64,000 bases of DNA from assembly GCA_900168235.1 (NCBI GenBank), contig FUZG01000001.1, forward strand, positions 400,776 to 464,775, written 5' to 3'. This document shows positions 10,301-17,194 of this stretch, in pieces. The notes under the pieces were generated by a model, which saw only the letters and a list, made by a program, of their open reading frames with translations, searched no databases and was not told the DNA's origin. Origin of the DNA: Lachnospiraceae bacterium (GTDB lineage Bacteria > Bacillota > Clostridia > Lachnospirales > Lachnospiraceae). Made by a program: the position numbers and the translations under genes. The number at the start of each line of letters is the position of its first letter. Position 1 is the stretch's first letter.

Positions 10301-11177
10301 CAAAAGCAACCGAATCTGTTACGACTTTACCTGATGCATCTTCAACCGCATCTTCTACGCGATCAGCATCACCACCTGTAATCTTATCTGCTGTAAAGTA
10401 AGAACCCTCAGGGAAAACACCTGCATCAGCATGAATATTGATATTCACACCATCTGCAGCAATAGTCTCGTCAAACTCAACCTCAGGCTCTTCCTCTTCA
10501 TCTACCTGAGGAGCTTCATCGGCAGGTGCTCCTACAGCAGGTGCATCTACAACCGGCTCAACTTCTCCTTCAGCAGGCTCTGTAGGTGCCGCAGGATCTG
10601 TCGGTGCTGACGGATCTGTCGGTGCTGCAGGATCTGTCGGTGCTGCAGGATCTGTCGGTGCTGCAGGATCTGTCGGATTCGCAGGATCTGCAGGTGCCGC
10701 AGGATCTGTCGGTGCTGACGGATCTGTCGGATTTGACGGATCTACAGGGTTTGAAGGATCTGCAGGTGCAGGATCCTGTCCCTGATTTCCCTCTCCGGAG
10801 CCATCTCCGGGATTGGAATTATTTCCATCACCCTGATCATTCTGACCATCATCACCATGATCGTCATGATCTCCTTCGCCCTGATCACCTTCTCCGGAAT
10901 CACCTGAGTCGCCTGAATCGCCGCCATCGTCGGAGTCATCATGATCAGAATCGTCGGACCCATCAGAATTAGACTCGGAATCACTTCCTGAGTCTTCATC
11001 ACGGTCTTCTGAGTCTGTGTCCGCATCGTCGTCATCGCTGTCAGAAGCGGCATCAATGGTAACTGCCTCTTCCTCTCCTGCATTTACCGGAACGCTCCAA
11101 TAACATCCGGTAACTGTAGTAAGCGTGAGAACTGCTGCAAAAAACAGACTTAATGTCCTCAACCTCATCCTTTTCAT
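4344..11177 (-). CDS. Giant (2277 aa) repeat-rich surface protein with InlB B-type and MBG-like repeats
   Basis: Predicted extracellular adhesin or wall protein. An N-terminal signal carries a lipobox-like VTGC (C25) and also an alternative signal peptidase I site (VPVNA, about 29-33). Next come an Asp/Ser/Gly-rich acidic stretch (about 35-110), tandem P-T-D-P-A-A hexapeptides (about 125-205), and a beta-rich region (about 240-380). Multiple InlB B/Flg_new-type repeats follow, recognisable by G-x-x-F-x-G-W and TLYAGW/ILYAGY ends, alternating with other beta domains. MBG-like domains are near the C-terminus (VYDGKPL, TNYALSYEYGSLEI), then a Gly run and Pro/Ala/Gly-rich linker. A C-terminal transmembrane helix (about 2233-2252) with a basic tail ends the protein; there is no LPXTG. 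A strong GTGGAGGT ribosome site precedes the ATG. The ligand is unknown. Confidence 0.9.
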   Translation of the reverse strand: MKRMRLRTLSLFFAAVLTLTTVTGCYWSVPVNAGEEEAVTIDAASDSDDDDADTDSEDRDEDSGSDSESNSDGSDDSDHDDSDDGGDSGDSGDSGEGDQGEGDHDDHGDDGQNDQGDGNNSNPGDGSGEGNQGQDPAPADPSNPVDPSNPTDPSAPTDPAAPADPANPTDPAAPTDPAAPTDPAAPTDPSAPTDPAAPTEPAEGEVEPVVDAPAVGAPADEAPQVDEEEEPEVEFDETIAADGVNINIHADAGVFPEGSYFTADKITGGDADRVEDAVEDASGKVVTDSVAFDLTVYHDGHAVQPDKSKGHTYVTFSNLDLDDGESIEVYHVNDNLNSAKEVSSSQNGGDEVEFETNHFTIFVAAATRGSADTVARAHLTIVDQNGNAVKGALVTLKQGDTSVSGETGSNGSVELVYDTSAGDITSIVISKSGYQTLETGASDSVITLTAYKDTIHFDSNPPHHMSASGSMDDQEIFVGSEDNLTKNAFKVEGYDFVGWDTKREGNGTRYSDEASYISAATDEDRNITLFAQWTKANSSLKIKGSLNSGHAQELKHLGSVKVKIGGEVQRDGVCSWSELARGTTYEISNITPLDGFEYGNPEQSVISGEIVGDTEIVIPFVSKKYNVSYDLKGGRFKNGVNAPTEHIYKVKTVLPKAGDVIREGYKFEGWVDASNNNPISSISEDFKGDVSVAAKWSQKTYRLKIEKQAHIVSYSVSLSGDKIDPPVQTHDFHYGDVITISASAAPGYDPGTIRYNDNESGVFTFTDEDIHVRITVDKAEACVLTVNDGDGIAKHTVYVDGVESTGEYTSGKKVKIVAEVKSGYDPTKIKYDPQQEFRLKKGENVVNISAEPLKYKITYDLSGNKAVNGAGNPTEFTVNDTITLNDPKNPGFVFRAWKELGTNGNQPIRVIEAGAYTSDITLTALWDPDTAKGSDATAYLVAPWANIMGSGYEDDDDRQQGTDGHPTDQFISVGVVKSGRVDKYVTSNFDQFVASNHSDFDTHVFAGTMRSPVDEDKNGYSIKVSGNKITVISTKVTYTADLNAINWYEAKKEPSDLNTVGYHVDGWVKWNKEDTGYVVKFDTKGGEPIPENQTVSYNGKVQRPEDPKKSGSRFDGWFTTDGGTELYNFDTPVTAGMTLYAGWTSEYKLKFDVHDVTTDTFFGEESPVKYDLTLEDAEGVKEHVTVSSDGIPVIADTKYSFSAITVDDQYEYVGYRVGNGDTNTNPVTAITGTITGNTEIVVDVKLREYTVSFNAMGGSPEPVDQSVRRGDKAKKPETDPKKAGHVFNGWYTEEAAQNEYDFNTPVSADMILYAGYEKDMTISTNATIHIRIPSESIKPKPVEKTSKFPEECNGYPIANYLKVGKANVTSYIAGTYSSYNKSDLADHVKNAKPYKEPKANGIIDIRESGRLVCWILKIDGKYYVDVVENGELWRADMSTFEYYVIKKPKGDSNYHIDAEADWVKVENGLTPLTISGNSGEVTYDGQEHKVEGYSPTQIQVGSGTNQITGITAIAKGTDVGTYDTVFTGKPSIKGGYGVNIAERYKITYVPGKLVINPRMFTVSFNTLGGIPVPKPQTVSEGSVAVKPEISPSMNGFVFDKWCSDPECRNEYNFSTGVTGDMILYAGYKQDESPSGVLANTFVKVPTEGQAANAPEDNGQKYVDNPDGANIWVGTAEISKFLAENREELTGDDVNKHISNFQWREAGRYEYNGVTYWLKTNGEVVNAETVVDGKTWVARLNTVEWRSTENGVVSDIPVIHVIGNVEWRALSSETRTIILSANSLDVDYTGEMLFVEGFEKTAFDIDGETYTVSGVSARAEGIEASIYETVITYGSDGVVVTDGSGTDVTEQFTVDVIKGYLNIRAASPDGKVHVSGNPINVEYDGKYWKVDSVSVDGISGNYTVVYYVVSGNNSTNGRVNASIDEADIDDEGDGYSYEDLPSYTDVTKLDIVAVVKSDNYKDIPPYHIPFEITPRIAKAGSVGAKKVYDGKPLTTTNNVTIDRLVEGQTPEITMTGSQLHAGSSKNTFTVASSSTFKSTNYALSYEYGSLEIEQAPVGIKAKSLTKNRGDADPAFEAEVVGNIYNNEVTWSLTREAGEAVGVYAINVAYNGTPDYNVTTTPGTLTIKRRGGGGGGNDPVITPTGTPGAPVAAPGGTILPFTAATAPIGGAIGAIAGPGGTLIPAAGAVPALGDIEGEVLGIRSEPAAPEEGEEPAEEDHDLISDVLGVREEACWIHWLILLLTIAYTLYNAIRIAARRKLIKELSEDNDEQQDAQNNG
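10580..10770 (-). repeat. 18-bp tandem repeats coding for P-T-D-P-A-A units
   Basis: About ten imperfect 18-bp units of the type GGATCTGTCGGTGCTGCA (plus strand) lie inside the giant surface protein gene and encode its Pro-Thr-Asp-Pro stalk. Several adjacent units are identical, so copy number could change by slippage or unequal recombination without shifting frame. Confidence 0.85.
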
Positions 11178-11420
11178 TTATGAACCTCCACAATGGTGAG
11201 GCGCTACTCTCACCGGCCTGATCAGATCATTCCCGGGTCAGGTCTGAACGATCTTGAATTCTCCAGTCTCCTTTCGCTTGAACTTTCCCTGTTCTGTAAC
11301 TTCCCCTTTTGGTTCCGCCTGACATCCTTGTCATCGATAAATGCCGCTCCCTTAAGCAGCCGTCATCATCAGCGATAAATTACCCTAAAGCTTTCGCTCT
11401 TATATCATTTTTATGTTTAA
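11178..11420 (-). promoter_or_regulatory. Long structured leader of the giant surface protein
   Basis: Minus-strand leader of about 240 nt. Two hairpins are clear: GCTGCT/AGCGGC around TAAGGG, and GGTGAG/CTCACC (11194-11213) ending a few bases before the GTGGAGGT ribosome site, with CCTGA/TCAGG pairing just upstream. I compared it by eye with c-di-GMP, SAM, purine and other common riboswitch cores and recognise none. Confidence 0.4.
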
Positions 11421-11454
11421 AATTTATCATGCCTCTTGTGAAAAATTTAATAAT

Positions 11455-11470
11455 TGTCGTAGATACGACA
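11455..11470. promoter_or_regulatory. Operator-like perfect palindrome upstream of the giant surface gene
   Basis: TGTCGTA-GA-TACGACA, 7-bp arms with a 2-bp spacer, in the AT-rich region between rarA and the surface protein. Nearby TATACAGTATA occurs twice (11509-11519 and 11555-11565). A dimeric regulator could bind here; no cognate regulator is identified. Confidence 0.35.
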
Positions 11471-11655
11471 TTTTTTGTCGAAAAACGAATCAAAAATTGT
11501 CATTTTTGTATACAGTATACTTTCCCACTCAGCCGGCATGTATGGTGTGTTCATTATACAGTATATTGTATGTATTTATGTGCAATAAGTGAGTTTTTGA
11601 GCATAATGTTGTATTTAAACCAAAGATTTAAAATACATATTTTTCAAAAAAATAA

Positions 11656-11694
11656 AAGTCCTACAAACTACTATTTCGGTAGTTCATAAGACTT
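11656..11694 (-). terminator. Intrinsic terminator of rarA transcript
   Basis: A 16-bp stem (with G-T pairs) around a 7-base loop, AAGTC...GACTT at its base, is followed on the minus strand by TTTATTTTTTT. It lies 37 bp after the rarA stop codon. Confidence 0.85.
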
Positions 11695-11730
11695 TCTTAA
11701 TAAAAAAATAATATTTAAAGCAATTTTTTG

Positions 11731-13086
11731 CTATTTTTTATTCTTATTCTCTTCCGGGTCCAGATCATCCCCGTTTTTCAACGAACGCATATGCTCACGT
11801 ATCTTCTTCTCATATCCCATTCCGGAAACATGATAAAATTCACGTCCGTCAAGCTCATACGGCATGTACTGCTGTTTCGCATAGTGATTTTTATAGTCAT
11901 GGGCATACTGATAACCGACACCATGTCCGAGCTTTCCTGCATTTTTATAATGTGCATCCTGCAAATGTGTAGGGATAGTCACGCTTCTGGTCTCCTTTAC
12001 TGCCTGCATCGCTTCAAAGATCGCTTCGCATGATGCATTGCTCTTTGGCGCTGTTGCTACATAAGTCACTGCCTGGGATAAGATTATCTGGGCTTCCGGC
12101 ATACCGACTCTTTCAACTGCAAGACATGCTGCCGTTGCCACCTGGATTGCCTGCGGATCAGCATTTCCAACATCCTCTGAAGCACAGATCATTATACGGC
12201 GCGCTATAAATTTTATATCTTCGCCTGCATTCAGCATTTTTGCAAGATAGAAAACCGCAGCATCCGGGTCCGACCCGCGCATGCTTTTAATAAAAGCAGA
12301 AACAGTATCGTAATGATTGTCTCCGTCTTTATCATAACGGACCACACGCTTCTGGATACACTCACTTGCAACATCCAGCGTGATATGTATCCTGCCGTCA
12401 TCGGATTTCTCCGTAGTCATCACCGCAAGCTCCACAGCATTCAGCGCTGACCTTGCATCACCGTCAGACTGATCCGCGAGAAATTCCAGCGCATCATCGT
12501 CTATGTCAGCCCCGTATGAACCAAAACCCTTATCCGGATCAGTTATCGCACGCTTAATCAAGGTACGGATATCATCCATATTCAGCGGTTTCAGCTCAAA
12601 AATAATGGACCGGGACAAAAGAGCTCCGTTCACTTCAAAATACGGATTCTCTGTAGTCGCTCCAATGAGGATCACAGTTCCGTCTTCCACAAACGGCAGC
12701 AGATAATCCTGCTGCCCCTTGTTAAATCTGTGTATCTCATCGATAAAGAGGATCGTCTTTTTCCCATACATTCCAAGGTCATCCTTTGCCTTGGATGTCA
12801 CAGCCTCCATATCCTTTTTTCCGGATACAGTTGCATTTAATTGTACAAACTCAGCTTTTGTAGTATTGGCAATGACCTTTGCGATAGTGGTCTTGCCTGT
12901 TCCGGGAGGTCCGTAAAGAATCAATGAAGAAAGCTTATCCGCTTTTATGGCACGGTAAAGCATCTTGTCCCGTCCGACAATGTGCTCCTGGCCCACCACT
13001 TCATCAAGGGTTTCCGGGCGCATCCTTGCCGCCAGCGGAGACTCTTTCTTCATATTATTTTGTCTCATGTAATCAAAGAGATCCAT
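11731..13086 (-). CDS. rarA: RarA/MgsA replication-associated recombination AAA+ ATPase
   Basis: Cytosolic AAA+ ATPase of the RarA/MgsA/Mgs1-WRNIP1 clade, related to clamp loaders and RuvB, that acts at stalled replication forks. Walker A is YGPPGTGKTT (about residues 54-63), Walker B is ILFIDEIHRF, followed by sensor 1 in GATTENP. The C-terminal half carries the MgsA tetramerisation domain with AVFYLAKMLNAGED and HLQDAHYKNAGKLGHGVGY near the end. I use ATG at 13086, 15 codons inside the open frame, because the protein then begins MDLFDYMR like its relatives; it starts 1 bp after the preceding stop codon, so the SD GGCGGAAAA lies in the upstream gene's end. Length 451 is normal. Confidence 0.96.
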   Translation of the reverse strand: MDLFDYMRQNNMKKESPLAARMRPETLDEVVGQEHIVGRDKMLYRAIKADKLSSLILYGPPGTGKTTIAKVIANTTKAEFVQLNATVSGKKDMEAVTSKAKDDLGMYGKKTILFIDEIHRFNKGQQDYLLPFVEDGTVILIGATTENPYFEVNGALLSRSIIFELKPLNMDDIRTLIKRAITDPDKGFGSYGADIDDDALEFLADQSDGDARSALNAVELAVMTTEKSDDGRIHITLDVASECIQKRVVRYDKDGDNHYDTVSAFIKSMRGSDPDAAVFYLAKMLNAGEDIKFIARRIMICASEDVGNADPQAIQVATAACLAVERVGMPEAQIILSQAVTYVATAPKSNASCEAIFEAMQAVKETRSVTIPTHLQDAHYKNAGKLGHGVGYQYAHDYKNHYAKQQYMPYELDGREFYHVSGMGYEKKIREHMRSLKNGDDLDPEENKNKK

Positions 13087-13087
13087 T

Positions 13088-13324
13088 TTATTTTCCGCCA
13101 AGTCTTCCGAGGGACATGAAGAACTCCACATCCTCTGCTGAAAGCTTTATGTTTGACTTTTTCTGTGCTCCGTCAGGAGTTGTTACCATGAAATCAATAA
13201 CCGTTCCATCCTGAAGTGCTGTACTTTTTACATCTCCGAGAAATCTCGGGAACATGGGATGACGCTTTGCGAAAGCATCGATCTTTCCCTTAAGTGCCAG
13301 CATTTCCATCATGTTAGGTGCCAT
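13088..13324 (-). CDS. Conserved small protein, unknown function
   Basis: Acidic/basic mixed 78-residue cytosolic protein with no membrane segment. It reads as an N-terminal helix (MMEMLALKGKIDAFAKRHP) followed by beta/alpha segments ending LGRLGGK. It resembles small proteins commonly found beside rarA or DUF4250 genes in Lachnospiraceae, but I cannot name a family. It lies 23 bp after the DUF4250 gene and 1 bp before rarA, so the genes are co-transcribed. Start is supported by GAGGAAAAC upstream of the ATG. Confidence 0.75.
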   Translation of the reverse strand: MAPNMMEMLALKGKIDAFAKRHPMFPRFLGDVKSTALQDGTVIDFMVTTPDGAQKKSNIKLSAEDVEFFMSLGRLGGK

Positions 13325-13347
13325 TGTTTTCCTCCTCTAATTGCATC

Positions 13348-13518
13348 TCAGCGAAACTGATTTTTCTCCGGATCGTAGTGATAATCTATAGCTGCCAGTT
13401 TTTTCTGCAATTCTTCCTGATCCATGTCATTTGCCTTGCAGAAACGCTCCAGAGTCGGAAAACGATCTCTAAGCTGTGTATTAACCATGCTCATCAGCAT
13501 TACGGGATCTTCAGGCAT
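13348..13518 (-). CDS. DUF4250 domain protein
   Basis: Small protein (56 residues from the chosen start) of the DUF4250 family, function unknown. The whole length matches the family: MPEDPVMLMSMVNTQLRD at the start, a helix-turn-helix-like middle (FCKANDMDQEEL), and the conserved DYHYDPEKNQF end. I take ATG at 13518 rather than the open-frame start at 13554, because the latter overlaps the malic enzyme gene and lacks the conserved MPEDP start, whereas AGAAAGGAAG lies 9 bases before 13518. It is 28 bp after the malic enzyme stop and in the same transcript. Confidence 0.88.
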   Translation of the reverse strand: MPEDPVMLMSMVNTQLRDRFPTLERFCKANDMDQEELQKKLAAIDYHYDPEKNQFR

Positions 13519-13546
13519 TTTTTTGTACTTCCTTTCTAACTGCTCT

Positions 13547-14701
13547 TTATACAAGAGCCTTTACTGCTTCTGCTACTGCCTCAGCAACTCCGGGCGCAAA
13601 AGCCTCCGGAATGATGAAGTCTTCATTTAACTTGTCATCCGGCACAAGAGACGCCAACTTTTCTGCGATAGCGAGCTTCATTTCCTCAGTGATCTGCGGA
13701 GCGCGTGACTCAAGCGCACCCTTGAAGATACCCGGGAATGCGATAACGTTATTGATCTGGTTCGGGAAATCAGAACGGCCTGTTCCAACGACCCTTGCCC
13801 CCGCTGCCTTTGCCTCATCCGGCATGATCTCAGGAACAGGATTTGCCATAGCAAAAATAATAGCATCCTTATTCATGCTCTTTACCATTTCCTGTGTCAC
13901 GCTGTTCGGAGCGGATACACCGATAAAGATATCTGCTCCTACGAGTGCGTCTGCAAGAGACCCTGTCCTGTTTTCAGGATTTGTGACCTTCAGCATCTCC
14001 TTCTTTATCCAGTTAAGCTTGCTCTCGTCACGATCACGGCTGATGATACCGCTTCTGTCACAAAGAATCAGATTTTTGAATCCATAGCTTAAAAGAAGCT
14101 TACTGATGGCGATTCCTGCTGCACCCGCACCGTTTACTGCGATACGACACTCTTCCTTTTTCTTTCCTGTGATCTTAAGAGCGTTGATAACTGCTGCAAG
14201 AACAACGATCGCTGTTCCGTGCTGGTCATCATGGAAAACAGGGATATCCAGTTCTTTCTTCAGTCTTTCCTCGATCTCAAAACATCTGGGAGCGGAAATA
14301 TCCTCAAGATTGATACCGCCAAAGCCCGGCGCGATCCACTTTACAGCCTTTATGATCTCCTCTGTATCCTGTGTATCAAGGCAGATCGGAACTGCATTAA
14401 CTCCGCCAAATTCCTTAAAGAGGACTGCTTTTCCCTCCATTACAGGCATAGCTGCCTTTGCGCCAATATTTCCAAGTCCAAGGACAGCGCTTCCGTCAGA
14501 AACCACTGCGACAGTATTTGCCTTGATGGTATATTTATAAGCTGCTGAGGGATCCTCTGCGATCACCTTACAGGGCTCTGCAACACCCGGTGTATAGGCA
14601 AGTGCAAGATCTTCTCTTGTATCTACATGCGCCTTTGCAACAGTATCAAGTTTTCCCTGCCATTCCTCATGAAGCTTCAGTGCCTTTTCTGCGTTAGTCA
14701 T
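13547..14701 (-). CDS. NAD(P)-dependent malic enzyme, short bacterial form
   Basis: Oxidative decarboxylation of malate to pyruvate and CO2 with NAD(P) and a divalent metal, linking the C4 acid pool to pyruvate. 384 residues from the chosen start is the usual size of the short form without a phosphotransacetylase domain. Seen are the AYTPGVAEPC region, VSDGSAVLGLGNIG, the metal/substrate loop IPVFHDDQHGTA with its acidic residues, and the Rossmann NAD(P) site VNGAGAAGIAI. ATG at 14701 is chosen because AAAGGA lies 8 bases upstream; six extra codons in the open frame would include that site. First gene of the malic enzyme-DUF4250-small protein-rarA run. Confidence 0.95.
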   Translation of the reverse strand: MTNAEKALKLHEEWQGKLDTVAKAHVDTREDLALAYTPGVAEPCKVIAEDPSAAYKYTIKANTVAVVSDGSAVLGLGNIGAKAAMPVMEGKAVLFKEFGGVNAVPICLDTQDTEEIIKAVKWIAPGFGGINLEDISAPRCFEIEERLKKELDIPVFHDDQHGTAIVVLAAVINALKITGKKKEECRIAVNGAGAAGIAISKLLLSYGFKNLILCDRSGIISRDRDESKLNWIKKEMLKVTNPENRTGSLADALVGADIFIGVSAPNSVTQEMVKSMNKDAIIFAMANPVPEIMPDEAKAAGARVVGTGRSDFPNQINNVIAFPGIFKGALESRAPQITEEMKLAIAEKLASLVPDDKLNEDFIIPEAFAPGVAEAVAEAVKALV

Positions 14702-14879
14702 TTCTGCTGTCCTTTCCATCTGTGAGCCTATTTATATAGGAAGATTCTCATTCAGAATTTCCCTATGACCGCGGTGACATCACACGCAGTCCTTCATCAT
14801 TTTAATTTGCATCACGTTTTCTTTCAAGATTTATGCGACATTTTACGAATCCTTTATTTTCTTTATAACGATTACGCAT

Positions 14880-14885
14880 TATAAT
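14880..14885 (+). promoter_or_regulatory. -10 element of the hflX promoter
   Basis: A perfect TATAAT directly followed by G. It contains the ATG that opens the hflX reading frame (14884), so that ATG cannot be the translation start if this promoter is used; transcription would begin near 14892. I see no strong -35 box. Confidence 0.55.
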
Positions 14886-14958
14886 GATTCGTACCGACTA
14901 TCGATTATTTAGGAAGGAGACGCGGATTCTCTTAACTTTACCCGCGTTTAGAATAAAA

Positions 14959-16311
14959 ATGGCAGAAACAAATACATTTGACGTTCCGCGCCAGACAGCA
15001 GTCCTTGTAGGACTCGATCTTCAGGACGGCACAAACTTTTCAAAATCCATCCGTGAGATGAAAGAGCTTGCAGATGCTGTAAGTATCGACGTTGTCATGA
15101 CTGTGACCCAGTCACTTCCGGGACAGAATGCAGCTACTTATATAGGAAGCGGAAAAGTTGAGGAGATCAGAGCTCTCGTCGATGAACTCGAACCTGATCT
15201 CGTGCTCTTTGACAATTCTCTTTCACCTATCCAGCTCAGAAATCTGGCAAATGAGCTGCAGGCAGAGATACTGGACCGTACACAGCTGATCCTCAGGATC
15301 TTTTCCGAAAGAGCCCGTACCCGCGAGGCAAAACTTCAGGTAGAAAGTGCTCAGCTCGCATATTTTCTCCCCCGCCTCGTTGGTCTCCGTACCAAGCTCG
15401 GACGTCAGGGCGGAACAAGCGGTTCCATGAGTAATAAGGGACAGGGTGAGACGCAGATTGAACTTGACCGCCGCCACATTGAGCACCGTATGGCACAGCT
15501 CCGCCGGGAACTGAATACAGTGGAACAGGAACGTGCGACCCAGCGAAAGCGCAGAGCATCTTCCGGAATCCCCAAGGTTGCTCTGGTTGGTTACACAAAC
15601 GCCGGAAAATCAACCATTATGAATGCTATGCTTTCAGAGTTCAGTACTGACACTGTTGAGGAAAAATCTGTTTTCGAGAAAAACATGCTTTTTGCAACGC
15701 TGGATACGTCTGTACGAAAAATTGATCCGGGTCAGGGGAGAAAAGTTTTTCTCCTGTCAGACACCGTAGGTTTTATCAGTAATCTTCCCACAACTCTTGT
15801 AAAGGCTTTCCGCTCCACACTTGAGGAAGTTAAGTACGCTGATATCCTGCTCCTCGTATCTGACCTGTCAGATCCCGAATACAGAGAAAATCTCCGTGTT
15901 ACAGAGGAAACACTGTCTGAGATCGGAGCCGGAGACATCCCCAGGATCTACGTTTATAACAAGGCTGACCTTGCGTCTGATCCTGATATCCAGGTTCTCC
16001 ATGATCCCACTCAGGACACAGCTCCTGCGCCCGGTTCATTCTCAGCACCACAGTCCGAGTCCTCCAGACGGATAACCATATCTGCAAAAAAACGTACAGA
16101 CATCGAGCGTCTGGTTGACACCATCGAAGATGCAGTAAATGCGGACCGTGTTGAATGTGACATGCTGATCCCGTATACCGACGGAAGAGTTCTTGATGCA
16201 CTTAAAAAGAACTCGAGCCTCACTATCAGCGGTTATGATGAAAAGGGCACAAAGATCCATGTATTCTGCACTAAGGCAGATTTTAACCGCTATAACGAAT
16301 ATGTGATCTGA
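14959..16311 (+). CDS. hflX: GTPase HflX
   Basis: Ribosome-associated GTPase that splits stalled or hibernating 70S ribosomes, mainly after heat stress. N-terminal HflX domain with YIGSGKVEE (about residues 50-58 from the chosen start), a linker with GRQGGTSGSMSNKGQGETQ, a coiled helix pair, then the G domain: G1 GYTNAGKS, G3 DTVGF, G4 NKAD. Between NKAD and the G5-like ISAKK lies an insert of about 35 residues rich in Asp/Pro/Ser, longer than usual. Start choice is difficult: ATG 14959 gives the family's usual N-terminus, but the strong SD AGGAAGGAG is at 14911-14919, 39 bases away, with an in-frame ATT at 14926 and a hairpin in between. 450 residues. Confidence 0.95.
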   Translation: MAETNTFDVPRQTAVLVGLDLQDGTNFSKSIREMKELADAVSIDVVMTVTQSLPGQNAATYIGSGKVEEIRALVDELEPDLVLFDNSLSPIQLRNLANELQAEILDRTQLILRIFSERARTREAKLQVESAQLAYFLPRLVGLRTKLGRQGGTSGSMSNKGQGETQIELDRRHIEHRMAQLRRELNTVEQERATQRKRRASSGIPKVALVGYTNAGKSTIMNAMLSEFSTDTVEEKSVFEKNMLFATLDTSVRKIDPGQGRKVFLLSDTVGFISNLPTTLVKAFRSTLEEVKYADILLLVSDLSDPEYRENLRVTEETLSEIGAGDIPRIYVYNKADLASDPDIQVLHDPTQDTAPAPGSFSAPQSESSRRITISAKKRTDIERLVDTIEDAVNADRVECDMLIPYTDGRVLDALKKNSSLTISGYDEKGTKIHVFCTKADFNRYNEYVI

Positions 16312-16335
16312 ACATAATTTAAGGAAGCACTTACC

Positions 16336-16379
16336 AAAAGAGCCATCTGATTCTCATGGGAAATCAGATGGTTCTTTTA
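16336..16379 (+). terminator. Strong intrinsic terminator after hflX
   Basis: AAAAGAGCCATCTGATT pairs with AATCAGATGGTTCTTTT (one G-T) around a loop of about ten bases, ending in a T run. The A run on the other side would let it work on both strands. Confidence 0.9.
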
Positions 16380-16531
16380 TGTAATAGCCTTATACAAAGC
16401 TAGATATAGTAGCTCCAATGTATTGATTTGAATAAACAAATAGCCTTTACGCTTTTCGGTCTTCATATACTCAATGTAGGTTATTGCTATTCCAAATTGC
16501 TTATTTCAAAAACTTTGAGGAAACAATTTTT

Positions 16532-16975
16532 ATGGATAATATTCCTACATTGAAGAAATCCCCCATCGCGGTGAAATTAAAAAATCTCCGCAAGAGTATA
16601 GGATATACACAGCAGTTTGTCGCTGATTATCTTGGCATCATCCGTCAGACTTATTCTCATTATGAAACTGACCGCTTAATGCCAAATATGGAAGTATTAT
16701 GCAAACTCGCGGATCTTTACCGCATATCTCCTGAGATTTTGCTGGACCTCGTCGTTCCGGCTGATTTAAATAAAAATAAGAAGATAACCGATGAAGAAGT
16801 CGAACTTACCGAGTATCTGACTTTTACAAATGATCCGAAAAACCGCATCAAATATAAAGATTGCTCAGTCATGGAAAAACGCCTGCTGTTCCGTTTTTCC
16901 AAGCTGAGCACTGTCGAGCAGAACCACCTTATCGATATTGCAAAAGTATTGGCAAGTACTAATACATCACAGTAA
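16532..16975 (+). CDS. XRE-family helix-turn-helix regulator
   Basis: Cytosolic DNA-binding protein of 147 residues. The HTH_3/Cro-C1 domain covers about residues 12-70, with the recognition core GYTQQFVADYLGIIRQTYSHYE and a following helix CKLADLYRISPEILLDL. The C-terminal half (YKDCSVMEKRLLFRFSKLS...LIDIAKVLAS) is a helical extension shared with the second regulator at 18225. ATG 16532 is chosen since TTGAGGAAAC precedes it; the open frame begins 16 codons earlier without a site. It faces away from hflX after a strong terminator and stands on one side of the collapsed maltodextrin operon. Target unknown. Confidence 0.88.
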   Translation: MDNIPTLKKSPIAVKLKNLRKSIGYTQQFVADYLGIIRQTYSHYETDRLMPNMEVLCKLADLYRISPEILLDLVVPADLNKNKKITDEEVELTEYLTFTNDPKNRIKYKDCSVMEKRLLFRFSKLSTVEQNHLIDIAKVLASTNTSQ

Positions 16976-17020
16976 AATGATCAAAAAATACCGTGACCGA
17001 GCTATGGGCTTTTAACGTAC

Positions 17021-17194
17021 TTATGTAGATTCTCTCTCTATCAGGATCGGAGTCGTACAGAAAGACTGCGTCTGCAAGCCCGGTTTCTTTATCCTCTGGA
17101 CGATAAACCGAGCCGCCTGATTGCCCATCTCATACATGTCCACTTCTATCGCAGTCAGCGTCGGTTGTGCCAGCATGGAAAATGGATAATTATC
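17021..17194 (-). pseudogene. C-terminal remnant of a LacI/MalR-type regulator
   Basis: The last 57 codons match the end of LacI-family repressors: the PTLTAIEVDMYEMGNQAARFI segment and a closing ILIEREST. The DNA-binding domain and most of the sugar-binding domain are missing. The fragment is fused in frame to a piece of a GH13 enzyme at about 17194, so the reading frame continues but no functional repressor can be made. Such a regulator usually follows maltodextrin operons, which fits the fragments upstream. Confidence 0.8.

Noticed and set aside
10586..10972. Plus-strand open frame rich in Asp-Leu-Ser repeats
   Set aside because: Shadow of the 18-bp repeats in the giant surface protein gene on the other strand.
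11178..11420. c-di-GMP or other known riboswitch in the giant-gene leader
   Set aside because: The conserved cores I know are not there; left as unknown structured leader.
11309..11689. Plus-strand open frame of 126 codons upstream of the giant surface gene
   Set aside because: Crosses the operator-like palindrome and the rarA terminator, AT-rich, no ribosome site.
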